Shown here: in pieces, positions 1-9,095 of the stretch
How the letters are laid out: the number at the start of each line of letters is the position of its first letter
Position numbering within the stretch: position 1 is the stretch's first letter
IMG/VR virus record: IMGVR_UViG_3300042325_000659
Span: 1-41,483 of that record
Reading direction: 5' to 3' (one strand)
DNA length: 41,483 nucleotides
Source: a virus
Translations under genes and position numbers: made by a program
Notes under the pieces: generated by a model
What the model was told of the DNA's origin: nothing
The model's input: only the letters and a program-made list of their open reading frames with translations
Database searches by the model: none

Positions 1-928
1 TCAAAGAAAATTTATCAATAATTGTTTGTCTAGCATTCTTTCCAATTTCTCTACACATGTCTGGATTTTTTAAACAAACTTCTAAATTTTTTCTAATTTC
101 GTCTTTGTCATTTGAAATAAAACCATTTTTGCCATTTTCTATAAATGATTCTATCATTTCGTTTTTAGTGGTAACAACACAACACCCACAAGACATAGCT
201 TCAAGCAAGGTAGTTGGAACTGGACTATGTATAGAGGTATTTAAAAATATAGAGTTTCTGTTATAGATGTCAATAAGTTCTTCTGTATTTTTAGCTGGCT
301 TAGAAAAGTTGGGCGTATCACCAGCTACATAGACTGGAAGATCTTTTGTTACTTCTTTCCAGAGTGTAAAACCACATTCATAATCTCTATTTATCCAATC
401 GTTTACAATACTTAATACTTGATTTTCTCTTTTTATATTTTTGTTGTGAAATATAGAACTGTTTATTCCATGATCAATAACATAATATGCATAATCTGCT
501 TCCCATGTTTTAGCAGAATAATCAGATATAAATATGTTTGTGTCACCAATCATATGTTTAAATTTTTTTCTGTCTTCAAACATTTCAGTGTGCTCAATGC
601 AAACAAGTGGAATGCTTAAATACTTTGCTATTTCAAAAGCTAAATTAAATTGCACAAATTTGCTTTGAGAAATTATTAAATCAAAATCTATGTATGTTGG
701 TATATCACTTAAAAGTGAGACATTATTTAACATAGTATGATTTTTAGGAATATCTGAAAAATTTAAATTCCAAGTTTTAATTTTAGAATTATTGATAACC
801 CAAAAGTTTGCATTAACATCAGCCATATTAGACTGATATCTTTCATGGGTAGAGAATGTTAGAATGTTAAGTCTTTGACCAGTTTTTCTAGTCGAAGATC
901 TTAATATGTTATTAACATTGTGGTGCAT
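1..928 (-). CDS. GT4-type glycosyltransferase (C-terminus cut by window edge)
   Basis: Open frame from the ATG at 928, which overlaps the PhoH stop as TAATG, to the left edge: 309 visible codons and no stop. The C-terminal half has the GT-B donor-site pattern seen in GT4 enzymes: a loop reading HSPVPTTLLEAMSCGCCVV, then ENGKNGF. The conserved acidic residue is present in LLEAMSCG. The N-terminal half contains alternating hydrophobic strands such as DLIISQS and IPLVCIEH, consistent with an acceptor Rossmann domain. It heads a run of three glycosyltransferases broken only by PhoH. The sugar and acceptor cannot be read from sequence. The end lies outside the window. Confidence 0.8.
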   Translation of the reverse strand, partial: MHHNVNNILRSSTRKTGQRLNILTFSTHERYQSNMADVNANFWVINNSKIKTWNLNFSDIPKNHTMLNNVSLLSDIPTYIDFDLIISQSKFVQFNLAFEIAKYLSIPLVCIEHTEMFEDRKKFKHMIGDTNIFISDYSAKTWEADYAYYVIDHGINSSIFHNKNIKRENQVLSIVNDWINRDYECGFTLWKEVTKDLPVYVAGDTPNFSKPAKNTEELIDIYNRNSIFLNTSIHSPVPTTLLEAMSCGCCVVTTKNEMIESFIENGKNGFISNDKDEIRKNLEVCLKNPDMCREIGKNARQTIIDKFSL

Positions 929-1674
929 TATTCACCAAGCTGTTCTATTATATATTTAATAAGGCCATGTCTTTGAACATCTTCAGATGTCAAGAATACC
1001 TTACCAATATCATTGTGGTCAAGCCTATCAAGCAACCAATTCATTGTATTTCCTTCTGAATGCGGTAAATCCGTTTGAGTATGATCGCCACAAATAATAA
1101 CCTTTGATTCTTGCCCAAATCTAGTAAGAAACATTTTTAATTGTCTTCTAGTAGCATTTTGTGCTTCATCTAAAATAATTACAGAGTTGTGGAATGTTCT
1201 TCCCCTCATTATTTCCAATGGGCATATTTCCAAAACTTCATCGGTTTTTATTTTACGCATTTTTGTTTTGGTCATAAACTTACCAAATACTTCAAGCATA
1301 GCTGTCATAAATGGTTCTGTTTTTTCTTTTAAATCTCCAGGGAACGCACCAAGTCTTTGGCCACATTCAACTAAAGGTCTAGCAATAATTATTTTTTCTA
1401 TCTTTAAATCGATAAGCATTTCTGCTGCTATTCCACAAGCTATATATGTTTTTCCTGTTCCAGCAACACCAGAACATATGGTTACTGTTTTGCTGTATAC
1501 TGAATTCATATATGTTTCTTGATTTTTTGTTTTTGGTTTTAATTTATTGCTATTGGCACTTTCTTTTTGCTCATCAGCAGACTTATCCCTTTCATCTCTC
1601 CAAGAAATAGTTTTTTCTAATTCTGCATTATTAGCTTCTTCTAACCAGTTCTGTTTTCTTTTCTTTTGTGACAT
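928..1674 (-). CDS. phoH: PhoH-like P-loop ATPase
   Basis: 248 residues. Walker A GVAGTGKT is at residues 69-76 and Walker B VIILDEAQN at 165-173, followed by TRFG and ICGDHTQTDLP, the usual PhoH order. A charged, low-complexity extension of about 50 residues precedes the core. PhoH proteins are RNA-helicase-related ATPases very common in phages; their role in infection is unsettled. The start overlaps the end of the upstream glycosyltransferase by 44 nt, and the stop overlaps the next gene's ATG as TAATG, so it is translated within a glycosyltransferase operon. Confidence 0.95.
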   Translation of the reverse strand: MSQKKRKQNWLEEANNAELEKTISWRDERDKSADEQKESANSNKLKPKTKNQETYMNSVYSKTVTICSGVAGTGKTYIACGIAAEMLIDLKIEKIIIARPLVECGQRLGAFPGDLKEKTEPFMTAMLEVFGKFMTKTKMRKIKTDEVLEICPLEIMRGRTFHNSVIILDEAQNATRRQLKMFLTRFGQESKVIICGDHTQTDLPHSEGNTMNWLLDRLDHNDIGKVFLTSEDVQRHGLIKYIIEQLGE

Positions 1675-2761
1675 TTTTTAATACCTCAAGAAAGATTGAA
1701 CCCACTTTTTCATGGGAGAATTCGTAAGCACGATCTAAAGCATTTGCAGCTTTTGACCTCCTAATTCCTTCCTTTGCGTAACACTCTCTCATCTTTCTCT
1801 TTAAATCCAGTATATCTACTGAAAACCAATTTTCACCAGATGTATATATATCATCTGTTTGTTTATCAGCAGCAAATACTGGTTCCTCAAAACCATTAAC
1901 TAACCAACCAACAGATTCATCTATATATTCAAGATATCCAGTGCAATTAGTGACAATTGGAGTTTTACCAAAAGCCATTGCATCAAAAGCTGGTATACCC
2001 CAAGCTTCACCATAAGACGGTTGCACAAAAGCATCACATGTATAATGAAGTCTATTTATGTCTTCGTTTGACATTCTTTCTGTAATAGTAACAACTTTTG
2101 GTGGATTTTTTATACAAAGACCATCAAGTATTTTTCCACAATAATCATAAAATTCATAAGTTGAATTATTGGTTTTAACCAATAGGCAAACAGGCTCAGA
2201 TTCAGAAAACTCTGTAAAATAAGCCTTTAACAATGCAGAAAAGTTTTTTCTCTTTGTTGTTTCACCTATTGTATAAAATACAAAATCAGAATCTGAAACT
2301 TGTGATGTTATGGTTTCAAGTTTTTCATATTTTTCAATGTATCTAGAAAAATCTCTAGCGTGAGGAACTACATGCAATGGCGTACTTACTCCACTGCTCA
2401 AACAAGAATTAATCATTTGTTTATTTATTACAACATTAGCATCCATTAAGTTTAAATAATTTTTCCATCCAGACATTTTAAAGTTGCTGGTTTCATAAGC
2501 AAAAAGACCAATGTTGTAGTCAAAATCGCCATTGTACTGCATATGAATTGGCAACATATGTTGAATAACAATGTCACAATTTTTTGAACTTTTAGATTCA
2601 AGTTTAGCCACTATTGGATTAGGAACATAATCTAAATTATTAAGTTTTAAAGGTCTACAAACAACATCAACACCAACAGAATTTAAAGAAAGAATATAAT
2701 CTTCTGCTGCTTGACCATAACCTGTTCCATCACGATAAACGCCTATATAAAGAACCTTCAT
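1631..2761 (-). CDS. GT4-type glycosyltransferase
   Basis: 376 residues. The N-terminus KVLYIGVYRDGTGYGQAAEDYI is a first Rossmann strand and glycine loop. Residues near 250 read GEAWGIPAFDAMAFGKTPIV, the GT4 donor-binding loop, with Asp where the second Glu of the usual E-x7-E is found. The region near 165 (TIGETTKRKN) fits the start of the second domain. The ATG overlaps the upstream stop as ATGA. Likely transfers a sugar from a nucleotide donor to a phage or host glycan; the substrate is unknown. Confidence 0.87.
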   Translation of the reverse strand: MKVLYIGVYRDGTGYGQAAEDYILSLNSVGVDVVCRPLKLNNLDYVPNPIVAKLESKSSKNCDIVIQHMLPIHMQYNGDFDYNIGLFAYETSNFKMSGWKNYLNLMDANVVINKQMINSCLSSGVSTPLHVVPHARDFSRYIEKYEKLETITSQVSDSDFVFYTIGETTKRKNFSALLKAYFTEFSESEPVCLLVKTNNSTYEFYDYCGKILDGLCIKNPPKVVTITERMSNEDINRLHYTCDAFVQPSYGEAWGIPAFDAMAFGKTPIVTNCTGYLEYIDESVGWLVNGFEEPVFAADKQTDDIYTSGENWFSVDILDLKRKMRECYAKEGIRRSKAANALDRAYEFSHEKVGSIFLEVLKNVTKEKKTELVRRS

Positions 2762-4257
2762 TTTTTTACCCTTAAAGACTCATAATGGTTATAAGAATCA
2801 AATATTGAAGAAAGTTCTTTTAAAACCTTTTGTTTATCGTGCATTCTGTTGTTTAATTTAAATAAACACTTTTGTTTAATATGACCCAAATTTATTGGAA
2901 TTTTTTTAAAAATCTTTTCAATGATCTCGTTGTTAGAGTTGCAATCTTTAAAATCTTTTGGCATTTCAACAAACTTTGGAGGCAAATCCCATTTGTTTTC
3001 TTGTTCTATTGAATAGAAAATGTTTTTAATTTTGTCGAATGTTTTTTCGTATGTATAATTTTTAACAACTAAATCTCTTGTTTTTTTAGATATTGCTTTC
3101 CTTATAGGATATGGCTTTTTGAAAAAGTCGATGCAAATATCACTAAAACTAGAATTGTCTGGCAAAGCAAACTTTCTATTTGTTTCAACCTCATATGTAT
3201 ATCTTTGGACTTTTATTGGATAACCTTCTAGTTTTTTAACTATATCAGTCATTGCACTATAGTCTACAGCACAAACTGGTACACCGCATGATGCTGCTTC
3301 AACTAGTGGCATACCAAAACCTTCTGCACAAGAGTATTGCACATATAGATCCATAAGGTTATACACCATAACCATATCATCTCTTTTTGAGCCTTTTGAC
3401 ACTCTAGGAAATGTGCAATTGACCTGTTTACAATTATTACATTGTATAATCGCACCACAAAAAGAAGAGATTGAAAGTTTAAAACAGTTGTTGCAGTTAT
3501 AAGAAAAAAGAACCTTGTTGGATATTTTTGGTCTTTCTGCAATAAGTCTAGGTATATTCCAACCAACATCTGGATAAGTTGTATGAAGATACAAAAAACA
3601 TTTTTCAGAAATTTCTTTTGGTGCTTTATCTAAAAACTCAGAAAATGCATCAAGAAGATCTGGAATAAGTTTTCTTTTTTGGTTCCTCATTACAGAGCCA
3701 ATAATTAATGATTCTTCATTTATTCCATGTTGTTTCTTAAATTTAATTTTATCTTCAACAGGTTTAAAGTTGGTGTCAAATCCTGGAGATGCTGAACCTA
3801 AAATGTTTATACTAGGATATAGACTTGCAAGTTCTTCTGCTGCCCAATCAGAGTATGTTAAAACATGATCTGCTCTGCTTATAGTGTCAACCCAATCAAC
3901 ATCTAATGGCAAAGCATCAACAGTTGGCATGTAGACCCATTTAAAGTTGTTTCTTAATACAGAATCGCCAATAAATTCATCTACCCAAGGATCTCTAAAT
4001 GACCAAACTATATCTGGTTTAAAATCTATTAAAACATCATTTAATATATCTTCACCAAAGATGTTTGACTTTTTTGGAACAACATAACTTTTCCAAGGTA
4101 TTTCATCTGATCTACTGTCGCTTCCATGACAACTTATTTCAGCAAGATCAAAGTCCTTGGTGTCATAAAGCCTCTTCATTATCTGGAAACCATAATTGGA
4201 ATATCCAGAATTAAGATAAGAGGCTTCACTAACAAGAAGGACTTTTCTTTTTTGCAT
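2758..4257 (-). CDS. GT4-type glycosyltransferase with zinc-ribbon insert
   Basis: 499 residues. GT-B fold: N-terminal KVLLVSEASYLNSGYS, second-domain start near 187 (GSVMRNQKRK), and donor loop EGFGMPLVEAASCGVPV with the E-x7-E pair at 312 and 320. Unusually, residues 255-281 hold two CNNC knuckles (C255/C258 and C273/C276) plus further Cys, reading as a zinc ribbon inside the C-terminal Rossmann domain. About 120 residues follow the donor loop, rich in Lys and Asn. It starts just after the SSB stop. The zinc ribbon is inferred from Cys spacing alone. Confidence 0.87.
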   Translation of the reverse strand: MQKRKVLLVSEASYLNSGYSNYGFQIMKRLYDTKDFDLAEISCHGSDSRSDEIPWKSYVVPKKSNIFGEDILNDVLIDFKPDIVWSFRDPWVDEFIGDSVLRNNFKWVYMPTVDALPLDVDWVDTISRADHVLTYSDWAAEELASLYPSINILGSASPGFDTNFKPVEDKIKFKKQHGINEESLIIGSVMRNQKRKLIPDLLDAFSEFLDKAPKEISEKCFLYLHTTYPDVGWNIPRLIAERPKISNKVLFSYNCNNCFKLSISSFCGAIIQCNNCKQVNCTFPRVSKGSKRDDMVMVYNLMDLYVQYSCAEGFGMPLVEAASCGVPVCAVDYSAMTDIVKKLEGYPIKVQRYTYEVETNRKFALPDNSSFSDICIDFFKKPYPIRKAISKKTRDLVVKNYTYEKTFDKIKNIFYSIEQENKWDLPPKFVEMPKDFKDCNSNNEIIEKIFKKIPINLGHIKQKCLFKLNNRMHDKQKVLKELSSIFDSYNHYESLRVKK

Positions 4258-4258
4258 A

Positions 4259-4630
4259 TTAGATTACTTCTTCTTCGTCAACATTTTCAATGTTTGAATA
4301 CGCATCTTCCTGTTTTTGATCTACATACCAAAATTTTTGTACAAGAAATTTAATTTTATATCTATTCTTTCCGGTGTCTTTATCAATCCAATTATCTGTT
4401 TTTGCAGATGTATGTACTAATATCCTAGAACCTTTTTTAAAATACTTGTTTATTAAATCAGCGGTTCCTTCCCAAGCTACACAATCAATAAATGTTGTGT
4501 CTGCTTTATCTTTATTGCCAGTATTTGGGTTTCTAACAGCCATAGAAAAATTTATTACATTTTTTCCATTTTGTAATTGTACATATTCTGGTTCTCTAGT
4601 TAAACGACCCATAAAACTACAAATGTTCAT
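4259..4630 (-). CDS. ssb: Single-stranded DNA-binding protein
   Basis: 123 residues, close to a minimal bacterial SSB. The OB-fold pattern is clear: FMGRLTREPEYV at the N-terminus, INFSMAVRNP near residue 26, then FIDCVAWEGTADLINKYFKKGSRILV, which is typical of SSB strands 4-5. The C-terminus ends in an acidic stretch (NVDEEEVI) that resembles the acidic tip used to recruit partners, but without the usual final Phe. AGGAG lies 5 nt before the ATG. It sits directly downstream of the polymerase gene, as expected for a replisome component. Confidence 0.93.
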   Translation of the reverse strand: MNICSFMGRLTREPEYVQLQNGKNVINFSMAVRNPNTGNKDKADTTFIDCVAWEGTADLINKYFKKGSRILVHTSAKTDNWIDKDTGKNRYKIKFLVQKFWYVDQKQEDAYSNIENVDEEEVI

Positions 4631-4638
4631 TTCTGCTC

Positions 4639-6261
4639 CTAAATTTGAAAAACCTTTTTAACTAAAAGAGAATCACTACCCCTGCTTTTTTCACCATGAA
4701 TTAAAACAGTATTGCCCTCTTTTAACAAAGACGAACTATCTTTGTACGAGTCTGGAAAACATATTACATCATCCACTTTTCCAGTTGAATCTGATATAGA
4801 CATAAAAGCCATTTTAGATCCTGGAGATTTACCAGCCTTTGTTACAACCTCTTTGCATCTTCGTATTTCAACTCCAAAAATCATAAAACCAGTTTTTCCA
4901 TTTAAAAATTCTTTGCATGTAGTATTGGCTTGTGCAGTATCGCATGAATCAATTGCGTTACAAGTCAAAGAAATGCCCAAAGCATCCTTTTCTGACCAAA
5001 TTAACCATTGAGGAAGATCAATGTGTGGAGATGGTGGATTAATAAGCAAATTGGCCAAGTCCTTCAAAAACAATACCCTGTTTTGGTTAGAGCAACCACC
5101 ATTTTCCTTTTTTGGTTTTGCTGCTGAAGATATTAATTCAGCAATAGTAGATTCTGTAAAATTAATTTTAATCCATTCTCTTTCTTTATCTGTTAACTGT
5201 ACCCAAGAATTATATTCTGCTAAAAGTTTTTGTCTACATGAATTATATCTTTTAAATCCACCAACAGATATTAGTTTTATTATAGTAGAGCTTGGTATTT
5301 CATCGGAACAAAATACTACGAAATTTTCCCAAGTATTTAGCTTATCTTTGTTCTTTTCCATAGATGCTTTAAGTTTATTGAATTGTGATTCACCAATACC
5401 TTTAATATCAGTGATACCAAACCATATGTTTAAACCATCAGTTGCAAAATTTTTATTTAGTTTAAAAGCATCTGGTGCTAAAACATCGATGTTAAATTTT
5501 CTTGCATCTTCAACAAGATCCATTATCTCAAGTTGAGAATCGAGCTTATCCTTTGCGTAATATAACCAACTGCAATAAAACTGAACTGGAAAATGACTTT
5601 TTAAATAAGCAGTATCGTATCCAGTTAAACCATAACAACAACTATGACTTTTATTAAATGAGTACCTTTGACTTTGTTCAATCCAACTAAATATTTCTTC
5701 GGCCTGTTTTTCGCTTACAACCTCAACTTTTTTAGCACCTTCAATAAATAATTTTTTACATTTTGCCATTTCACTAGCAAGCTTTTTACCCATAGCCTTT
5801 CTTAGCTTATCAGCTTCTTGCAAGGTAAAGCCAGCTACAGACTTAGATAACTCCATAGCCTGTTCTTGAAACACCAATGATCCATATGTTGACTTCAAAA
5901 TTTCATCAACAACAGGATGATATGACTCAACTGGTTCTTCAAAGTTGGCTCTTTTGCAATAGTGGGCGGTCATACTAATGCCGTTTTCATCTAATGCACG
6001 AAGTGTTCCTGGCCTAATCAATGCACCAATGGCAGATAAATGTTCTGCGTTCTTTGGCCTTAGTCGTTTACTCCATTGTTTACCAAGATCTGATTCAAGC
6101 TGGAATACGCCTTTTGTGTCACCTCTGGCAAATAAATCCCAAGTTGACTGACAATATGGCAATTTTAATGGATCAACTTCCATTAAGGGTAAAGCACCTT
6201 CTATCTTAGATTCTTCAATTATTGGCCAAGAACAACCACATTCAAACTTATAATATTTCAT
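4639..6261 (-). CDS. dnaE: DNA polymerase III alpha, C-terminal part (split gene)
   Basis: 540 residues equivalent to the C-terminal half of bacterial Pol III alpha. Landmarks in order: TKGVFQLES near residue 50, the IRPGTL loop, YGSLVFQEQAMELSKSVAGF, EADKLRKAMGKK, SFNKSHSCCYGLTGYDTAYLKSHFP, a helix-hairpin-helix-like GITDIKGIGES, and an OB fold at the C-terminus (FMIFGVEIRRCKE to the end). The catalytic Asp residues are not here; they are in the 7165-9078 product. The first 15 residues contain a CGC motif. Together the two parts total 1177 residues, about a full alpha subunit. No intein motifs occur at the break, so the halves presumably associate non-covalently. Confidence 0.92.
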   Translation of the reverse strand: MKYYKFECGCSWPIIEESKIEGALPLMEVDPLKLPYCQSTWDLFARGDTKGVFQLESDLGKQWSKRLRPKNAEHLSAIGALIRPGTLRALDENGISMTAHYCKRANFEEPVESYHPVVDEILKSTYGSLVFQEQAMELSKSVAGFTLQEADKLRKAMGKKLASEMAKCKKLFIEGAKKVEVVSEKQAEEIFSWIEQSQRYSFNKSHSCCYGLTGYDTAYLKSHFPVQFYCSWLYYAKDKLDSQLEIMDLVEDARKFNIDVLAPDAFKLNKNFATDGLNIWFGITDIKGIGESQFNKLKASMEKNKDKLNTWENFVVFCSDEIPSSTIIKLISVGGFKRYNSCRQKLLAEYNSWVQLTDKEREWIKINFTESTIAELISSAAKPKKENGGCSNQNRVLFLKDLANLLINPPSPHIDLPQWLIWSEKDALGISLTCNAIDSCDTAQANTTCKEFLNGKTGFMIFGVEIRRCKEVVTKAGKSPGSKMAFMSISDSTGKVDDVICFPDSYKDSSSLLKEGNTVLIHGEKSRGSDSLLVKKVFQI

Positions 6262-6263
6262 AA

Positions 6264-6902
6264 TTACTTTCTAAATGCATCTTTAAATTTAATCTTTGGA
6301 AAAATGCTTCTGTGCAACTTTAAAAAGTGCAAAATAATATCAGAAGTCTGCAAAACATCGGTTAAAGCATCATGAGCATTAGCCTTAGATAATCCAAAAA
6401 AGTCTCTAAGTGTATCCATCTTGTAATTTGGAACTACTGTAGTGTTATCAAACCACAACATCATTATTTCATCAAGATCATACATGTTTCTTCTATTTAA
6501 CAAATTTTGATTTCCGTTTTTATCTACATAACCAAGCTCTGAGCAAACCCTTTGAAAAATTGGCATGTCAAAATGTCTTATGTTTTTCCCTGCTGGAATT
6601 GGTGCAGAAATATTTCCTTTGCCGTTATTAAACATAGAAATAAAATCTGAAAGCTTTTTCCAAACAGCATCAATGCTTGGTGCAAGCTTCAATTCTTCTC
6701 TTGTCTTTTTATTTATTGCAAGAGCTTCATCTTGAAGATTGTTAAAATCTCTTGGCTTTATCAATGTTTCAAAAATACCGTCTTTGATTGGTTCAAGAGT
6801 TTTTCTATTTATTGCCATAGCTGCAACTTGAATAACTTCGCACTTGTTTATATCTAAAGATCCAGTTTCAAAATCAAAAACCATAATTGTATTACTATAC
6901 AT
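6264..6902 (-). CDS. dnaQ: DnaQ-like 3'-5' proofreading exonuclease
   Basis: 212 residues. DEDDh exonuclease motifs: Exo I VFDFETGSLD at residues 8-17, Exo II NIRHFDMPIFQ in the middle, and Exo III NAHDALTDVLQTSDI near 175-190 with the catalytic His and Asp. Corresponds to the epsilon proofreading subunit of Pol III or the exonuclease of phage polymerases. It lies between the two halves of the alpha subunit, which strongly suggests it acts with them. Its ATG directly follows the stop of the small upstream gene. Confidence 0.93.
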   Translation of the reverse strand: MYSNTIMVFDFETGSLDINKCEVIQVAAMAINRKTLEPIKDGIFETLIKPRDFNNLQDEALAINKKTREELKLAPSIDAVWKKLSDFISMFNNGKGNISAPIPAGKNIRHFDMPIFQRVCSELGYVDKNGNQNLLNRRNMYDLDEIMMLWFDNTTVVPNYKMDTLRDFFGLSKANAHDALTDVLQTSDIILHFLKLHRSIFPKIKFKDAFRK

Positions 6903-7172
6903 TTATTCCTCATTCTCTGTAAATTGTAAAATAATGGATTCTTCTTCATCGGTTGTAATATCTAATTTAAAGTTATTGTCATCAGCAGAATCAAAAAATT
7001 CTTTTTCTATAACAAAATCACCGTTGTTTTTTAACACAATGGCTTTAAGTATTTTTATAAATTGCAAAGAAAGTTGACTTTTTGAATTTTGACATTCTGA
7101 TAGAGCTTGAACCAATCCCATTTGTTGAGATACTAGTTTTGCTATTAATTCAATTTCTTCTTTTTCACTCAT
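6903..7172 (-). CDS. Small acidic protein inside the polymerase cluster
   Basis: 89 residues, no recognised family. The N-terminal 40 residues are helical and amphipathic (KEEIELIAKLVSQQMGLVQAL) and the C-terminus is strongly acidic (DITTDEEES to FTENEE). It overlaps the end of the N-terminal polymerase half by 8 nt and abuts dnaQ. Its position between the polymerase parts suggests a replisome accessory role, for example bridging the halves, but nothing in the sequence proves this. Confidence 0.75.
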   Translation of the reverse strand: MSEKEEIELIAKLVSQQMGLVQALSECQNSKSQLSLQFIKILKAIVLKNNGDFVIEKEFFDSADDNNFKLDITTDEEESIILQFTENEE

Positions 7173-9078
7173 TTTCTTTTCCTTTCAATAAATTTATGCA
7201 CCCCATTATTTTATCTAAAACTGCAACCCCTAAAATATCAAACTTAACTAAACCAATTGATTCAAGATCTGACATTTCAAGACCAGCAATCATTTGCTTA
7301 TTCTTTTTATCGTAAATCATAGGACATATATCTTTTAAAGGAGTATGGCTTATGACAATTCCAGCAGCATGTTTTCCTTGGCTACGCTTGGTTCCTTCAA
7401 GCCTAATTGCTTGTGCAAACTCTTTTGACAATTTTCCTGTTATATTACCATGTTCGTCTATCTGACAATAATCTTTAAGCTTTGAAGGAATATTTTCTAG
7501 TGCCCAACCAATGATTGACGATTCTCCACCATCTTCCTTCATTTCTTGAAGCTGTTCAGATATTTCAGCTTCATCAGGTATGTTTTTTGTAATAGCATTA
7601 CTTTCATCAAAGGAAAAACCGTGTGCCCTCAATACATCTTTTAAAGCACCTCTGCCCTGCATCCTACTATATGTTATCATTTGCGAAACATTTTCTTCTT
7701 TGTACTTTGATTTAATATAATCAATAACCTTGTCTCTTTTGGTGATTGGAAAATCACAATCTATATCAGGAAGACTTACATGACCAGGAACATTTCTTCC
7801 AGCGTTATAAAAACGCTCAAAAACTAAATTGTGCTCAATTGGATCTACTTGAGTTATTCCAAGCAAATAAGAAACCATACAACCAGCACCTGATCCACGC
7901 CCTCTTCCTGTTAACCATCCTTGTTTTCTAGCCCAATTACAATAATCTTGAACAATTAAAAAGTAACCTTCAAGACCAGCATCACCTATAACAGAAAGCT
8001 CATTTTTAATTCTTCCAACATAATTTTCAAACTTTGATGAATCTTTTTCTAAATCTGAAAACTTTTCTTTCCAACCGTTTCTACAAAGCTCTCTTAAATA
8101 ATCGTGTTCATTTTTGCTTTCTGGACATTCAAAACTTGGAAGAACCGATTTTTTTGTTAAAGAATAATTCTCGCACATCTCTTCAATCAACAAACAGTTT
8201 TTTAATTCTTCTGGTTCATGAAGGGCTAAAATCTCTTCAGTAGATGGAATGTAATATCTATTTGATTTAAAGAAGCTAGATAATCCAAAATCTTCGTGTT
8301 TATCTAAAGATGACCTTACTTTAGAAAGAGTTGTTTCCATAGATGCACACAAGATTATTCTTTGATCAGAAGCATCCTCTTGTTTAGCGTAATGAGCATC
8401 AGGAGTAGCTATTGCCTTAATGCCTGTTTCTTTAGATAGTTTTCTAAGACATTCAGCAAGGACTACAGAACAATGTAGATTGTCTTTATCGAAAAGCTGT
8501 ATTTCAATAAAAAAGTTTTCTTTGCCAAAAATGTCTTGATGCTTAGAACATAATTTTTTAGATTCTTCAAACCAATCGTCTTTAATTAAAGCTCTTGCTT
8601 CTTCTGGACTGGCACACTTGTATGCCTCATCTGGAAAAATGCATCTGGCCAATTGTGTTCCTGGGTGTCCAGAGAATGCTATTAAGTTTTTTGAATATGG
8701 TGCAAAATCTTCCAAGCTTAGTCTAGGCTTATAATAAAAATAATCTTTATTGTTTGATAAAGATGATAGCTTTATAAGCTCAGACCAGCCAGAAATATTT
8801 TTAGCAAGAACACACAAGTGAGAATTTTTAGAATTAGTTTTATCATGAATCAAAGCACTTTGACTACATATGTAAAACTCACAACCTAGTATTGGTTTTA
8901 TTTCTTCTGCAACACATGCTTTATTAAAAGAAATAGAGCCAGAAATAGTTCCATGATCAGTAAGAGCTATAGACTTGTGCCCAAGACTTTTAGCTCTTTT
9001 TGCCATAGATTCTGGCTTTGTTAAACCATCTAAAAGACTATAGTGAGAATGACAATGTAATGCTGTCCAATTATTCAT
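7165..9078 (-). CDS. dnaE: DNA polymerase III alpha, N-terminal PHP and palm part (split gene)
   Basis: 637 residues. N-terminal PHP domain: HCHSHYSLLDG at 8-18, ALTDHGT near 38-44 and PILGCEFYI near 62-70. Catalytic palm: GRGRGSGAGC near 391-400, then PDIDCDF at 437-443, carrying two of the catalytic Asp (D440, D442). GKHAAGIVIS is near 568 and VKFDILG has the third Asp at 614. It ends about 20 residues later. In bacterial enzymes the chain continues into the sequence found at 4639-6261. AGGAAC precedes the ATG. The three metal-binding Asp are all in this half, so it alone holds the active site but lacks the fingers, beta-binding and OB regions. Confidence 0.94.
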   Translation of the reverse strand: MNNWTALHCHSHYSLLDGLTKPESMAKRAKSLGHKSIALTDHGTISGSISFNKACVAEEIKPILGCEFYICSQSALIHDKTNSKNSHLCVLAKNISGWSELIKLSSLSNNKDYFYYKPRLSLEDFAPYSKNLIAFSGHPGTQLARCIFPDEAYKCASPEEARALIKDDWFEESKKLCSKHQDIFGKENFFIEIQLFDKDNLHCSVVLAECLRKLSKETGIKAIATPDAHYAKQEDASDQRIILCASMETTLSKVRSSLDKHEDFGLSSFFKSNRYYIPSTEEILALHEPEELKNCLLIEEMCENYSLTKKSVLPSFECPESKNEHDYLRELCRNGWKEKFSDLEKDSSKFENYVGRIKNELSVIGDAGLEGYFLIVQDYCNWARKQGWLTGRGRGSGAGCMVSYLLGITQVDPIEHNLVFERFYNAGRNVPGHVSLPDIDCDFPITKRDKVIDYIKSKYKEENVSQMITYSRMQGRGALKDVLRAHGFSFDESNAITKNIPDEAEISEQLQEMKEDGGESSIIGWALENIPSKLKDYCQIDEHGNITGKLSKEFAQAIRLEGTKRSQGKHAAGIVISHTPLKDICPMIYDKKNKQMIAGLEMSDLESIGLVKFDILGVAVLDKIMGCINLLKGKENE

Positions 9079-9095
9079 GTGCTGTTCCTAAAATT

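Noticed and set aside
3303-3569. 88-codon minus-strand frame
   Set aside because: Out-of-frame shadow inside the zinc-ribbon glycosyltransferase.
5021-5536. 171-codon + strand open frame
   Set aside because: Entirely antisense to the well-supported Pol III alpha C-terminal gene; no ribosome-binding site or domain.
4639-9078. Trans-splicing (split intein) explanation for the divided polymerase
   Set aside because: Neither the end of the N-terminal half nor the start of the C-terminal half has intein blocks, and the break is not at the known split DnaE intein site.
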